DNA from: Pontibacter diazotrophicus | GTDB lineage: Bacteria; Bacteroidota; Bacteroidia; Cytophagales; Hymenobacteraceae | Direction: 5' to 3' | Length of the DNA stretch: 64,000 nt | Assembly: GCF_003367245.1 (NCBI RefSeq) | Contig: NZ_QRGR01000019.1 | Location: 1-64,000 of the forward strand | In this document: positions 22,473 through 31,325 of the stretch, piece by piece | Numbering within the stretch: position 1 is the stretch's first letter | Layout of the letters: each line of letters starts with the position of its first letter | The notes under the pieces: generated by a model | The model's input: only the letters and a program-made list of their open reading frames with translations | What the model was told of the DNA's origin: nothing | Databases searched by the model: none | Position numbers and translations under genes: made by a program

Positions 22473-23303
22473 ATGCTAGAAAGTATTTTGTTAATGAAAG
22501 GGATTCTAAAGTTTATTGTGGGATTGCTGCTGGCGGCAGTGTCGCTGGTTACATACTGGTGTAACACACAGGAGAATGAGTTTACAGGCGAGAAGCAACA
22601 TGTGGACATGACGGTGGAGCAGGAGATAGCGCTCGGGCTGCAGGCGGCCCCGGAGATGGCAGAACAATATGGCGGCCTCCACCCGGACAGGGAGGCGGCG
22701 CAGGCAGTAAAGGATATAGGCCAGCAGCTTGTGCAGAACTCCCGGGTAAGCAACACGCCTTATAATTTCGAATTTCATTTGTTGGCGGATGATCAGACTG
22801 TTAATGCGTTTGCTTTACCGGGAGGCCAGATATTTATCACAGGCGGTTTGCTGAAACGACTGAACTCCGAGGCGCAGTTAGCAGGAATACTGGGGCATGA
22901 AATCGGGCATGTAGTAGCAAGGCACTCTGCCGAGCAGTTGGCAAAAGCAAAGCTGACGCAGGGACTGACAGGTGCCGCCGCCATCGCCACCTACGACCCA
23001 GAGAACCCTGCCAGCCGCGGAGGAGCCGTTGTGGCGGCTATGGTGGGTAAATTGCTGAACATGCGGTACGGACGTAATGATGAACTGGAATCAGACAGAC
23101 TAGCGGTGCAGCTGACAGGTTCAGCTGGCTACGACCCAAGAGCCATGATGGAGGTAATGCGGATTTTAGAGGAAGCCAGTGGCGGGGCGGGTGGTCCTGA
23201 GTTTTTACAGACCCACCCTAATCCGGGCAACCGTATCAGCCAGATTGAGCAGGCTATTCAGGAAGAGTACCCCAACGGCTTACCGGAAAATCTAAGACAA
23301 TAA
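22473..23303 (+). CDS. M48-family zinc metallopeptidase
   Basis: The 276-residue protein has an N-terminal hydrophobic helix and the zinc motif HEIGH (His142-His146) in GILGHEIGHVVARHSAEQL. The third ligand region NDELESDRLAVQL supplies the Glu. The C-terminal FLQTHPNPGNRISQIEQAI is a repeat-like signature of the BepA/LoiP group, which guards outer-membrane proteins. It probably works at the inner-membrane or periplasmic face. An ATG at 22494 (MKGILKFIVGLLLAAVSLV) is a better start for the signal, and the longer frame is kept for completeness. A second M48 protein with a lipoprotein signal is at 30273. Confidence 0.85.
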   Translation: MLESILLMKGILKFIVGLLLAAVSLVTYWCNTQENEFTGEKQHVDMTVEQEIALGLQAAPEMAEQYGGLHPDREAAQAVKDIGQQLVQNSRVSNTPYNFEFHLLADDQTVNAFALPGGQIFITGGLLKRLNSEAQLAGILGHEIGHVVARHSAEQLAKAKLTQGLTGAAAIATYDPENPASRGGAVVAAMVGKLLNMRYGRNDELESDRLAVQLTGSAGYDPRAMMEVMRILEEASGGAGGPEFLQTHPNPGNRISQIEQAIQEEYPNGLPENLRQ

Positions 23304-23489
23304 ACAGTTCAGAGTTCAACAGTTTATGGTAACCTTCTGCTGTGTCTGGAACAGCAATTGTTCCTCAACGCACTGCTTTACGTAGGCTTCGGATATTCGG
23401 CCATGATGCAAAAGTCCTTCATTTACACAATCACTTTATTTGCGTTTTACCGTATCAAGAGGCACGTACACAAGTACAATAAGCAGACT

Positions 23490-24401
23490 ATGGAAATACA
23501 AAAGCTCAGGAACCTTCTCTTCGTTATCAACCCTATTGCCGGCGATATAGAAAAAGAAGAGCTGGAGGAAGAAATTGTGTCTATCTGCAAAGATCATGGT
23601 ATAACCTATGATATCTATCGGACAACCGGTGAGAATGACAAGGAAGTCATAAAAGCCAAAATGGCAGAAAGCAAGTATGATGGTGTTTTTGCTGCAGGAG
23701 GAGACGGAACAGTTAGCATTGTGGCTTCGTTACTAATCGGAACAACTACTCCACTGGGTCTGATACCGCTTGGTTCAGGAAATGGTCTTTCCAAGGATTT
23801 AGACATACCACAGGATACAGAAGAGGCGCTGGAGCTGATACATCACAACATCATTCGTAATATCGACACCATTACGTTAAATGGATATCCTTCTATTCAC
23901 TTGAGTGACCTTGGGTTCAATGCCCTTGTTGTGAAAGGCTTTTGTGAGGGCGGCACCCGTGGCCCTGGGGCATATGCACGTGTTGCATTGCAGGAATATC
24001 TTGCATATGAGTCTAAAACGTACCGTATAGAAACAGATATAGAGACTTTTGAAGGGAAGGCTTTTATGGTGACCATTGCCAATGCCAATGCCTTCGGGAG
24101 CAACGCCAACATCAACCCGAATGGTGTACTGAACGACGGCCGTTTCGAAATTTGCCTGATAGAGCCTTTTCCAAAAGCGGCAGGAATTGCTATTCTTTAT
24201 AAACTGTATACCGACAGCATTGATACTTCCGTTTACACCCGCCGTCTTTCCTGTAAAACCGCTACCATCTATAACCTCGAACATGAAGTTATGCACATCG
24301 ATGGGGAGCCTGTAGACCTGGGAGATAAGGTTGTTGTGCAGATGCACCCTAAAAGCCTGAAGGTCATACTACCAGTATACCAGGATGAAAAGGAGATTTA
24401 A
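23490..24401 (+). CDS. Diacylglycerol/lipid kinase family protein (YegS/DagK-like)
   Basis: The start is the ATG at 23490 (MEIQKLRNLLFVINPIAGDI). The upstream 44 codons lack the family pattern. The 303-residue protein shows the DAGK catalytic motifs: FVINPIAG, GGDGTVSIVASLL and LIPLGSGNGLSKDLDIP. The C-terminal part has EVMHIDGEPV. Such enzymes phosphorylate diacylglycerol, phosphatidylglycerol or sphingoid lipids with ATP. The lipid cannot be inferred. The stop lies 3 bases before the stop of the convergent phosphoesterase, so no terminator separates them. Confidence 0.88.
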   Translation: MEIQKLRNLLFVINPIAGDIEKEELEEEIVSICKDHGITYDIYRTTGENDKEVIKAKMAESKYDGVFAAGGDGTVSIVASLLIGTTTPLGLIPLGSGNGLSKDLDIPQDTEEALELIHHNIIRNIDTITLNGYPSIHLSDLGFNALVVKGFCEGGTRGPGAYARVALQEYLAYESKTYRIETDIETFEGKAFMVTIANANAFGSNANINPNGVLNDGRFEICLIEPFPKAAGIAILYKLYTDSIDTSVYTRRLSCKTATIYNLEHEVMHIDGEPVDLGDKVVVQMHPKSLKVILPVYQDEKEI

Positions 24402-24404
24402 AAG

Positions 24405-25625
24405 CTAGGCATCGGCTGTTATTTGCGGCTTTGGCTGCAATACGCTGTTAAGTTTCTTTCGGAAAACAACCATTTCTTCGTCGGGCTCAGCCACGGCAAG
24501 CGCTTCCATCCATATTTCCCCATTGCTGTAGTAGTTTATCACAAAAAAACCAAGCTCTTCTAAGGCAAAGGTTGCTCTGCCTCCTTTTTTTACAAAGGCT
24601 GTTTTACTGCCTGAACCGCTTACGATATAATGATTTTGCTGTATCTCGAAATGTTGCAGGTTATGGTCGTGGCCAGCTACATAGATCACGTTACTGTACC
24701 TGTTCATGATACGCACCAACCGCTTCCGCATTTTTTTATAGGTGCGGTGCGACATGTCTTCGTATGCCCCGAATAATTTGCGGTAAAAAGGGTACAGTGA
24801 TCCAAAAACAGGTAAAGGGATGTAGAAACGTTTATGTGCTGCCGTAAGCGGGAATATGTGCTGCTTCATGGTAAACTTGCCGCCATGCATGGCATTGCTG
24901 TAGAGCGGATGGTGGGCAGCTACCAACACCCGCTGGTGCTTGTTTTTGCGAAGTACGTCGTTAAAGCTGATAAAGAACTCTTCTATGTCAGAATAAGGGC
25001 AGTCGTATTTGTTTCCCAAGGGTTTTTCGCCCCGCTGCACAAACCACTGAGTGTTGATGATGACCAGCAGCAGCCCTTCGGCCAATTGCATGCTAATGGG
25101 GCCGGGGCAGCCGTTCCGGGGCAGATAACTGTTTTCGTCCTGTGTTTTTTCCAATACGTAACGCTCCTGGCGCAGCATCTGCTCATATCCTCCTTCCCGC
25201 CCTTTCAGCCAGTCGTGGTTACCGCTCAGGAAAATACCATTGCCCGGAAAATCAATGACAGTATCCAGCAGCACATCAAGACGTTTGGCAGCGGTCTCAC
25301 GTAAGCGGTGTCCCGGTGCTGGTAAGCCGATAGGATAGAGGATATCACCTAAATAAACGATTGTTCCCGCTTCCCCGGTTCTGTCTTTCCATACATCCAG
25401 TAACTGTAGTACAGGGTCGCTGCCATCGATGGCCACAGCCCCCGGATCTCCTACCATCGCCACAGAGTGTACCAGTGTATCATCAGCGGGCGGCGTATAG
25501 CGGTGCCAGCCTACATCTGCTAATTTATAAAAAGGCTTACGCCGGTACTTTCGCTCCTGCCAATAGCTGAACGCTATGAAGAAGAAAATCAGTGTCGGGA
25601 TAATGATAAGAAAGTATGTCAGCAT
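24405..25625 (-). CDS. Membrane-anchored metallophosphoesterase
   Basis: The 406-residue protein has one N-terminal helix (residues 2-22) and then a calcineurin-like phosphoesterase domain. Its motifs are GDPG, YLGDILYP, SGNHDW, AAHHPLYSNAMHGG and AGHDHNLQ, in the order seen in purple-acid-phosphatase-like enzymes. The third to fifth motifs bind two metals and the phosphate. It should face the periplasm or cytoplasm beside the membrane. The substrate is unknown. It is encoded convergently with the lipid kinase, with no space for a terminator. Confidence 0.82.
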   Translation of the reverse strand: MLTYFLIIIPTLIFFFIAFSYWQERKYRRKPFYKLADVGWHRYTPPADDTLVHSVAMVGDPGAVAIDGSDPVLQLLDVWKDRTGEAGTIVYLGDILYPIGLPAPGHRLRETAAKRLDVLLDTVIDFPGNGIFLSGNHDWLKGREGGYEQMLRQERYVLEKTQDENSYLPRNGCPGPISMQLAEGLLLVIINTQWFVQRGEKPLGNKYDCPYSDIEEFFISFNDVLRKNKHQRVLVAAHHPLYSNAMHGGKFTMKQHIFPLTAAHKRFYIPLPVFGSLYPFYRKLFGAYEDMSHRTYKKMRKRLVRIMNRYSNVIYVAGHDHNLQHFEIQQNHYIVSGSGSKTAFVKKGGRATFALEELGFFVINYYSNGEIWMEALAVAEPDEEMVVFRKKLNSVLQPKPQITADA

Positions 25626-25674
25626 ATTTTTTTATGTTGTACGGCAAGAAGCTACCAGGCAGAGGTTGAAATGA

Positions 25675-25808
25675 TGAAGGACATTAGATGAAGGACAAAG
25701 GACCCACTGACAAAGAATTGTGAACTTGATTCTGTGATAGTAGCAAAAGAGACGTCCCTGTGCCTTTGAACATAGATTGATTTTTTTCTTTTATCTAATG
25801 TCTTTTAT
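25675..25808. repeat. Imperfect inverted repeat between two same-strand genes
   Basis: Core ACATTAGAT (25681-25689) and ATCTAATGT (25793-25801) face each other, within longer purine-rich (GAAGGACATTAGATGAAGG) and pyrimidine-rich arms. The arms resemble a dispersed Bacteroidota repeat of the form AAGGAC/GTCCTT. No gene is seen in the 190-bp gap that holds it. Confidence 0.4.
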
Positions 25809-25815
25809 CCTTTCT

Positions 25816-26451
25816 CTAAAAGTCAGGTGGCATCAGGTGCTTAAAGTGGCCGTTTAGCTTCACCCTGTCTTTTAACTGCTCGGTTTGCTGTACTACAGGT
25901 AAAATCTGTTGCAGGTGCAGGAAAATAGCCTCCTGGCGCTCAGTTTCATTTTCCAGCTGCAGCAGAGCGTATTCCTGCTCCGTTGTAAGGCCAAGGTGGT
26001 GTGCGATATCAAAGCTTTTATAGTTTTCAGGCAGCTCCAGGAATAATTTACTGATACCAAGGGCATCGTACAATTCCTTCAGGCTCTCTGTAATGTTTAA
26101 CTTTGTGATGATGTCTCCGTCATCCTTATTCTCCACTTCCTCCACTTCGCCGCCGGCATACAACCTGCCCGGTGCCATTCTGTCGAAGTGCAGAATCTTG
26201 AAAATTTTTAAACCCTTTGTGCGAATATCCATTTCTCCGTTGTCATACTTCTTTTCGATGTTGAGGATTTCTACTTCGGTGCCATACACACCTACGCCGC
26301 TTTGGATATAGGTAGGTATACCGAAAGTTTTCTCATTCTCCACACAGTCCAGCACCAGTTGCTTGTAACGTGGTTCAAAAATATGCAGGTTCAGTTTCTC
26401 GCCCGGAAACACGACAATACTTAACGGAAAAAGTGGGAGGTACTTGGTCAT
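25816..26451 (-). CDS. Lon N-terminal-domain protein
   Basis: The start is the ATG at 26451 (MTKYLPLFPLSIVVFPGEKL), giving 211 residues. An earlier in-frame ATG adds 19 codons without family similarity. The protein has only the LON substrate-binding domain, including LHIFEPRYKQLVLDC and the beta-rich core (GVYGTEVEILNIEKK). The AAA and protease domains of Lon are absent. Stand-alone LON-domain proteins may bind unfolded substrates or act in regulated proteolysis. The function is unproved. Confidence 0.85.
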   Translation of the reverse strand: MTKYLPLFPLSIVVFPGEKLNLHIFEPRYKQLVLDCVENEKTFGIPTYIQSGVGVYGTEVEILNIEKKYDNGEMDIRTKGLKIFKILHFDRMAPGRLYAGGEVEEVENKDDGDIITKLNITESLKELYDALGISKLFLELPENYKSFDIAHHLGLTTEQEYALLQLENETERQEAIFLHLQQILPVVQQTEQLKDRVKLNGHFKHLMPPDF

Positions 26452-26583
26452 GTTTGCTATATACTTAATCTTGAACTGTAACAAAGCATTGGCCTTAGTG
26501 TTTGCCATGCTAGGGTTTTAAATTCCTTACGCACTCAGGGCGGTAGTGTTAGCGAAATGCAAATGGCATTCGCCCTATCCGGC

Positions 26584-26613
26584 TTGATTAGTATGCTAAA
26601 CTCATTACCTTTG
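26584..26613 (+). promoter_or_regulatory. mtgA promoter (TTG - 19 - TACCTTTG)
   Basis: TTG at 26584-26586 is followed 19 bases later by TACCTTTG (26606-26613), a good match to the Bacteroidota TTTG-N19-TAnnTTTG promoter. It lies 24 bases before the mtgA start codon. Confidence 0.6.
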
Positions 26614-26637
26614 CGGCTTTAGAAAAATTGTGCAAAA

Positions 26638-27372
26638 ATGGCTAAAAAGCGTTTTGGGTTCAGGGCGGTGAAGTTGCTTTTCGTGAAGCTGGTGCTGTGC
26701 CTGTTCCTGCTCAGTGTGGTGTGGGTACTGTTATACCGGTGGGTAGCGCCGCCAGCTACCTTACACATGCTGCAACGCCGCGCAGAGGCAGGCTTGGCCA
26801 GCAAAGAGGACCCGCAGCTCCGCTACAGGTTTGTAACCCTGGAGGAGATGTCGGAACAGCTGCCTCTGGCAGTGGTGGCCTCAGAAGATCAGCGTTTCCT
26901 GATACACATTGGCTTTGATGTGGATGCCATTCTGGATGCTTTCCAGCGGAACCGCAAAGGCGGTAACATACGGGGCGGCAGCACCATCAGCCAGCAGGTG
27001 GCCAAGAATGTTTTCCTGTGGCATGGGCGCAGTTATTTCAGAAAAGCTGTTGAAGCTTATTTTACTATGCTGATAGAAGTGCTTTGGGGGAAGGAGCGCA
27101 TCATAGAAGTGTACCTGAACATAGCGGAAATGGGGGATGGCGTGTTTGGCGTAGAGGCTGCTTCACAAAAGTACTTTAAAAAGCCGGCGAAAGATGTTGG
27201 TCGCCAGGAAGCGGCCTTGTTAGCGGCTGTGCTTCCGAACCCTATCCGCTATTCAGCACAGAATCCATCAGCTTACATCCGGAAACGCCGTGGCCGCATT
27301 GCTCGTGCCATGGGGGCGCTGGGCGGAACCGTGTATGTGAAAGCTATTCTTCCGGAGAAAGATGAAAAATAA
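26638..27372 (+). CDS. mtgA: Monofunctional peptidoglycan glycosyltransferase
   Basis: The 244-residue protein polymerises lipid II into glycan strands. It has one N-terminal membrane helix (about residues 15-34) and a GT51 domain with the catalytic Glu83 in ASEDQRFLIH. GGSTISQQVAKNVFLWHGRS and RIIEVYLNIAEMGDGVFGVE follow. There is no transpeptidase domain. Its end overlaps by 11 bases the start of a lipoprotein gene, so the two are translationally coupled. Confidence 0.95.
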   Translation: MAKKRFGFRAVKLLFVKLVLCLFLLSVVWVLLYRWVAPPATLHMLQRRAEAGLASKEDPQLRYRFVTLEEMSEQLPLAVVASEDQRFLIHIGFDVDAILDAFQRNRKGGNIRGGSTISQQVAKNVFLWHGRSYFRKAVEAYFTMLIEVLWGKERIIEVYLNIAEMGDGVFGVEAASQKYFKKPAKDVGRQEAALLAAVLPNPIRYSAQNPSAYIRKRRGRIARAMGALGGTVYVKAILPEKDEK

Positions 27373-27817
27373 CCTGCTGCTTTTGCTTGGCCTTGGCCTC
27401 GCCTTTACAACTGCCTGCACCCGCAACCAAACACCTCAGGCCTCCGCTGCTGCTAAAACAGACATACGCGGTGTATTGGAGGAGCAGAGCACCTGCTGGA
27501 GCCGCGGCGATCTGGAGTGCTACATGCAGGGCTACTGGAAATCAGATTCCCTCTTGTTTATAGGCTCCCGTGGTTTAACCTATGGCTGGCAGCAGACTTT
27601 GGAAAACTACAAGCGCGGCTACCCCGATGCCTCCGCTATGGGGCACCTCACGTTCGACGTAAAAGAAATGCGGCAGCTCTCGCCGGAGACGATGCTGGTG
27701 GTAGGGAAGTGGCACCTGAAACGCAATGTAGCTGCGGGGGATCTGGAAGGTCATTTCTCCGTTATATTCAGGAAGTTTAGTGAAGGCTGGAAAATCATTG
27801 CCGATCACTCCAGCTAA
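27362..27817 (+). CDS. Lipoprotein with a SnoaL/DUF4440-like (NTF2-fold) domain
   Basis: The 151-residue product has a lipoprotein signal with lipobox TAC (Cys19). The mature domain has the DUF4440 pattern: LEEQSTCWSRGDLECYMQGY, then SRGLTYGWQQTLENYKRGYP and VVGKWHLKR. It ends FSVIFRKFSEGWKIIADHSS. The fold is an NTF2-like cone, often binding small molecules or acting as a scaffold. Being joined to mtgA by overlap, it may work at the cell envelope, but no partner is known. Confidence 0.82.
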   Translation: MKNNLLLLLGLGLAFTTACTRNQTPQASAAAKTDIRGVLEEQSTCWSRGDLECYMQGYWKSDSLLFIGSRGLTYGWQQTLENYKRGYPDASAMGHLTFDVKEMRQLSPETMLVVGKWHLKRNVAAGDLEGHFSVIFRKFSEGWKIIADHSS

Positions 27818-27869
27818 AAATAGATCCTGTATTTCTTTCACCGCAGGCGGAACTATCAAAAGCGCTGAA

Positions 27870-28970
27870 TTAATTGATGGCACTGAACAGGCGGCTCCAC
27901 CGGACTTTATCAAATAACCCATCACCCTCCGGATTCATCGACATCCAGACGAACACCGCCTTTCCCACCACATGATCTTCCGGTACAAAACCCCAATAGC
28001 GGGAATCGAGCGAGTTGTGGCGGTTGTCGCCCATCATGAAATAATAGTTTTGCCGAAAGGTATACTGGCTGATTTCTTTGCCATCAATATACAGTTTTCC
28101 ATCCTGTAGCTTTGCATCTTCATGCTGCTCATACGTCAGAATGATTTGCTTGTACAAGGGAAGCGTTTCTGGTGTGATGGCAACTGTAGCTCCTTTTTCA
28201 GGGATGTATAAAGGACCAAAGTTATCTTTGTTCCAACTGTAAAGTGCGGGTTTATTCGGAAATACACCAGGTTCTGCTACTCCCGGAAGTTCCTGCTGTA
28301 GTGTCACCTTTTCTATGAAATCCAGCGAGGCCAGTTGCTTTGCTTTTTCAGGGCTTAAGAAAGCTATATATCCTTCCTGCGTCCGGTATACCTCTGTTAT
28401 GTTACGTTCCCTGAAGAAACTATCGTTTAATATCCTTTTTGTTTCAAAAAGATAAGCGAATTGCCGCTCCCCGGAGTTTTCCAAGGCTTTGCCGTTGATG
28501 TAAACCTGTGTGTTACGAATAGCGATGGAGTCCCCGGCAACACCTACACAGCGCTTGATATAGTAAGTTTTTAAATCGGTAGGGCGAGCTTTCTCAGCAG
28601 GATAATTGAAGACAACAGCATCGTTATTTTTTACCTCTGAAAAGCCTGGCAGGCGGAAGGTTTCCAATTGAATAGCATCAGAATAGGAGGGAATATCGGT
28701 GCCCCAAATAGTCTGGTGTGTGAGCGGCACCTGCAGGGGTGTGCCGGGGGTGCGGGAGCCGTAATGCAGCTTACTCACAAAAAGATAATCCCCCACCAGC
28801 AGCGATTTCTCCATGGAGGAAGTTGGGATGGCATAGGCCTCAAAAGTAGCCCACCGGATGATGCTGGCAAAAACCACTGCAAACATAATGGCGTCACCCC
28901 ACTCTCTTGCTACACTCTTTGTCGCAGACGCTGTAGTTGCAGACTTTTTCTTGCGGAAAGTTAGTTTCAT
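27870..28970 (-). CDS. lepB: Signal peptidase I
   Basis: LepB removes signal peptides at the inner membrane. The 366-residue protein has an N-terminal membrane segment (residues 26-44), then the catalytic SSMEKSLLVGDYLFVSK (Ser52) and the general base Lys139 in YYIKRCVGVAGD. The family box MMGDNRHNSLDSRYWGFVPE is near the end. It is larger than the minimal enzyme because of an insertion between boxes, as usual in Bacteroidota. There is no obvious operon partner. Confidence 0.95.
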   Translation of the reverse strand: MKLTFRKKKSATTASATKSVAREWGDAIMFAVVFASIIRWATFEAYAIPTSSMEKSLLVGDYLFVSKLHYGSRTPGTPLQVPLTHQTIWGTDIPSYSDAIQLETFRLPGFSEVKNNDAVVFNYPAEKARPTDLKTYYIKRCVGVAGDSIAIRNTQVYINGKALENSGERQFAYLFETKRILNDSFFRERNITEVYRTQEGYIAFLSPEKAKQLASLDFIEKVTLQQELPGVAEPGVFPNKPALYSWNKDNFGPLYIPEKGATVAITPETLPLYKQIILTYEQHEDAKLQDGKLYIDGKEISQYTFRQNYYFMMGDNRHNSLDSRYWGFVPEDHVVGKAVFVWMSMNPEGDGLFDKVRWSRLFSAIN

Positions 28971-29095
28971 AGATAAAGGATGTGGGTTTAACGATATATG
29001 ATTTTTATATATAACAGCTTTTGCTCCTGCTAAAGTATATGCCGCTGAAGATAATTTATTTCTTCTCTGCTACGTACTTTCTGCATCGGGAAGGG

Positions 29096-30235
29096 CTATA
29101 CATCGCCTTCTTCGTCTATCTCTACTTCCCGTTTCACCTCCTGCACCTGTTCTGTGAATATGAAGCCATTTTCAGCGGCGTGCTCAGCTGCGGCGGCAGT
29201 GTCTTTTACCAGTAACATCTCTACTTCACCACTCTGCTTTAGCTCGTCTACTATCGTTGTGACAATTTCGGTTCGGGTGGCAATTTTCACGTCCCGGATA
29301 TAAATGGCCATAATGCGGCCCGGGTGGTTTTTAACTACCTCGCTGTAAATCTGAGCGTCCTGCTGTCCGCTGTCTCCAATCAGAATAAAGTTGAGCTTTG
29401 GATAGGTTACCAGTAGGTTTGCAATCTCTTTATACTTATGGCTCATGTGGTCTGAAGACAGGAACTTCTTTTCATCAATACCAAAATCCCGGAGCAGGAG
29501 CGGACCCTGCGGTATTTCATTCAGCTCTAGGAAGTGGTAAAGTAAATCGTAAGTGTTCCAGGGGCTGCTGGACACGTAGAAAAAGGGATTATTCCGTTTG
29601 CCGTTGCGGCCCAGCTGCAGCGAGCGGTAAAACTGCGAAACTCCATGAAATGGAATACGGGTGTGGGCATTGTTCAGCAGCACGTTTCGCCCTGTCTCCA
29701 GCAAGCTGGTTGCCCCGGTGCGGATGATTGTATCGTCAATGTCGGAGATGATGCCATACTCGGCGTCAGGGGGCGGCACCAGCACATAGGCGGGCTCGCT
29801 TATTTCTCCTTCAAATTCAACCGGTGCGTCAATCAGTTTGATGTCAATCTTATGCCAGATATCATCTAACTGCAGGGGCACCTTTGGTTCTATGTTCAGC
29901 ACAAAATAACCTTCCATATCAGTGGTTATTTCGTAGTGCTGTTCCTCTTGTGTAAGCTGTACCCGCGCATTCGGAATCTCATCACTTTCAAACCGTCGGT
30001 ACATGTTCAGAATATTCTCCCAGAGCGTATCGTTTTCTTCGGATCGGGTGATGCCTTTGTTCACCAGCACACGTCCCTTTACATAAAGCCTGGTGGGAGT
30101 GCCGTAGCTCCGGTACGTCACGATGTGCAGCGGGCGGTTTAAGCCCAGCCTGTTCTTAAGTTCGAAGGTGAGGTGATCTATTTTTTCTTCTGCCTTCAGT
30201 ATGGTCTGGATCGCTTTTTTCTTTATGTTCTTCAT
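29096..30235 (-). CDS. App1-family phosphatase (HAD-like)
   Basis: The 379-residue protein resembles yeast App1 phosphatidate phosphatase and the bacterial DUF2183 family. The HAD-like catalytic motif is DIDDTIIRT (Asp165 and Asp167), followed by FYVSSSPWNTYDLLYHFL and FILIGDSGQQDAQIYSEVV. An N-terminal beta-rich part (YVKGRVLVNKGI, TDMEGYFVLNIEPK) precedes it. It probably dephosphorylates a phospholipid such as phosphatidic acid, but the natural substrate is not established. It starts 37 bases before the M48 gene's stop, with a terminator between them. Confidence 0.87.
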   Translation of the reverse strand: MKNIKKKAIQTILKAEEKIDHLTFELKNRLGLNRPLHIVTYRSYGTPTRLYVKGRVLVNKGITRSEENDTLWENILNMYRRFESDEIPNARVQLTQEEQHYEITTDMEGYFVLNIEPKVPLQLDDIWHKIDIKLIDAPVEFEGEISEPAYVLVPPPDAEYGIISDIDDTIIRTGATSLLETGRNVLLNNAHTRIPFHGVSQFYRSLQLGRNGKRNNPFFYVSSSPWNTYDLLYHFLELNEIPQGPLLLRDFGIDEKKFLSSDHMSHKYKEIANLLVTYPKLNFILIGDSGQQDAQIYSEVVKNHPGRIMAIYIRDVKIATRTEIVTTIVDELKQSGEVEMLLVKDTAAAAEHAAENGFIFTEQVQEVKREVEIDEEGDV

Positions 30236-30245
30236 GTTTTTTAAA

Positions 30246-30276
30246 ATAAATGCCTGCAGGTCATGCAGGCATTTAT
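30246..30276 (-). terminator. Terminator of the M48 lipoprotein gene
   Basis: ATAAATGCCTGCA and TGCAGGCATTTAT form a perfect 13-bp stem around a 5-base loop. It overlaps the M48 stop codon by a few bases and is followed on the minus strand by TTTAA. Confidence 0.7.
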
Positions 30277-31106
30277 AGTTTAAGGTTCAGTGCGTTTTTC
30301 AGTTTGTTGAAATCATTGTCAGGTGCAGAGCTTGTCTTACATCCTTTTTGCTCCGCCATCTGTTCAATGTTCTGGATGCGGTTGCCAGGGTTAGGGTGTG
30401 TACTCAGGAACTCTGGTATTCCCGCTTGCTGCTGTGCCTCCTGTTCTAACTTAACAAAGAAACCGGCTGCGCCATCACAGGCATAGTAATCTGTGCCTCC
30501 GAGGTATTCTACAGACATGTTATCGGCTTCCGTTTCAGCGTCACGTCCAAATTTAAGACCGGTTAGGTTGCCTGCCAGCTGGGCCGCTATCTGTTGCAGC
30601 GTCCCGGGGTCGTTACCCAGGGCTACAGAGAGCAGCAGCGATATGCCATAGTCGCGCTGCAGTTGTTTTATACTGTGTCGCCTATCAGCGTGGGCAATTT
30701 CGTGGGCGAGTACACCGGCAAAATGGTCTTCATCCTCTAAATATTGTATCAGTCCGGTGTAAACGTAAATATATCCCCCTGGTGTGGCAAAGGCATTGAG
30801 CGTTTCATCTTCCCTGATAATCTTTACCGTCCATGGAAACTCCTGTTGATACTTTACAGCTCCGGAAGTAAGGATGCGATTCACGATGCGATCAAGGTTC
30901 TGGTAAGCCTGGGCATTGCTGCTGTTGCGTTCTAAAAGCTTGCCCTGCGCACGGTAGGTGGAGTCTACTTCCTCCGATACCTGCTGGCCCAGATTTAAAT
31001 CATCCTGTATCGAAAAAATGACACCGTCATTGTCTCCGCAACTGCTGAACAGGCACATGGTCAGGATAGCGAGAAGATAGAAAGGATTCGTTTTATTTTT
31101 AATCAT
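30273..31106 (-). CDS. M48-family metallopeptidase lipoprotein
   Basis: The 277-residue protein has a lipoprotein signal (lipobox LFSSC, Cys23), so it should sit in the outer or inner membrane facing the periplasm. The zinc motif is HEIAHADRRHS, with the third ligand in FGRDAETEADNMSVEYLGG. The C-terminus has FLSTHPNPGNRIQNIEQMA, the same tail as the M48 protein at 22473. By analogy with BepA it may assist or degrade outer-membrane proteins. The two are paralogues, but only one clearly has a lipobox. Confidence 0.9.
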   Translation of the reverse strand: MIKNKTNPFYLLAILTMCLFSSCGDNDGVIFSIQDDLNLGQQVSEEVDSTYRAQGKLLERNSSNAQAYQNLDRIVNRILTSGAVKYQQEFPWTVKIIREDETLNAFATPGGYIYVYTGLIQYLEDEDHFAGVLAHEIAHADRRHSIKQLQRDYGISLLLSVALGNDPGTLQQIAAQLAGNLTGLKFGRDAETEADNMSVEYLGGTDYYACDGAAGFFVKLEQEAQQQAGIPEFLSTHPNPGNRIQNIEQMAEQKGCKTSSAPDNDFNKLKNALNLKL

Positions 31107-31273
31107 AATTTTTAGGCGTGTTTTAGTGCAACGTTCCGCATGCCTTTGCTCTTATAGTTTTAGTCATTAATTTGTAGCTAAACGGTAATAGCAGAACGTG
31201 CTTCCTGCAATACGCCGGTTTACGCCTGAATGGTTACAACTGCGTTCCTGGCGCTGTAGCCTATGCTGTTCAA

Positions 31274-31307
31274 AAAAATAGCCCTTGCGATAACAAGGGC
31301 TATTTTT
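31274..31307 (-). terminator. Terminator of the M16 peptidase gene
   Basis: AAAAATAGCCCTTG and CAAGGGCTATTTTT form a 14-bp stem around a 6-base loop, with an A-run on the plus strand that gives a U-tract on the minus-strand transcript. It lies 19 bases downstream of the stop at 31326. Confidence 0.8.
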
Positions 31308-31325
31308 AAATGATGTAAGTGTGAA

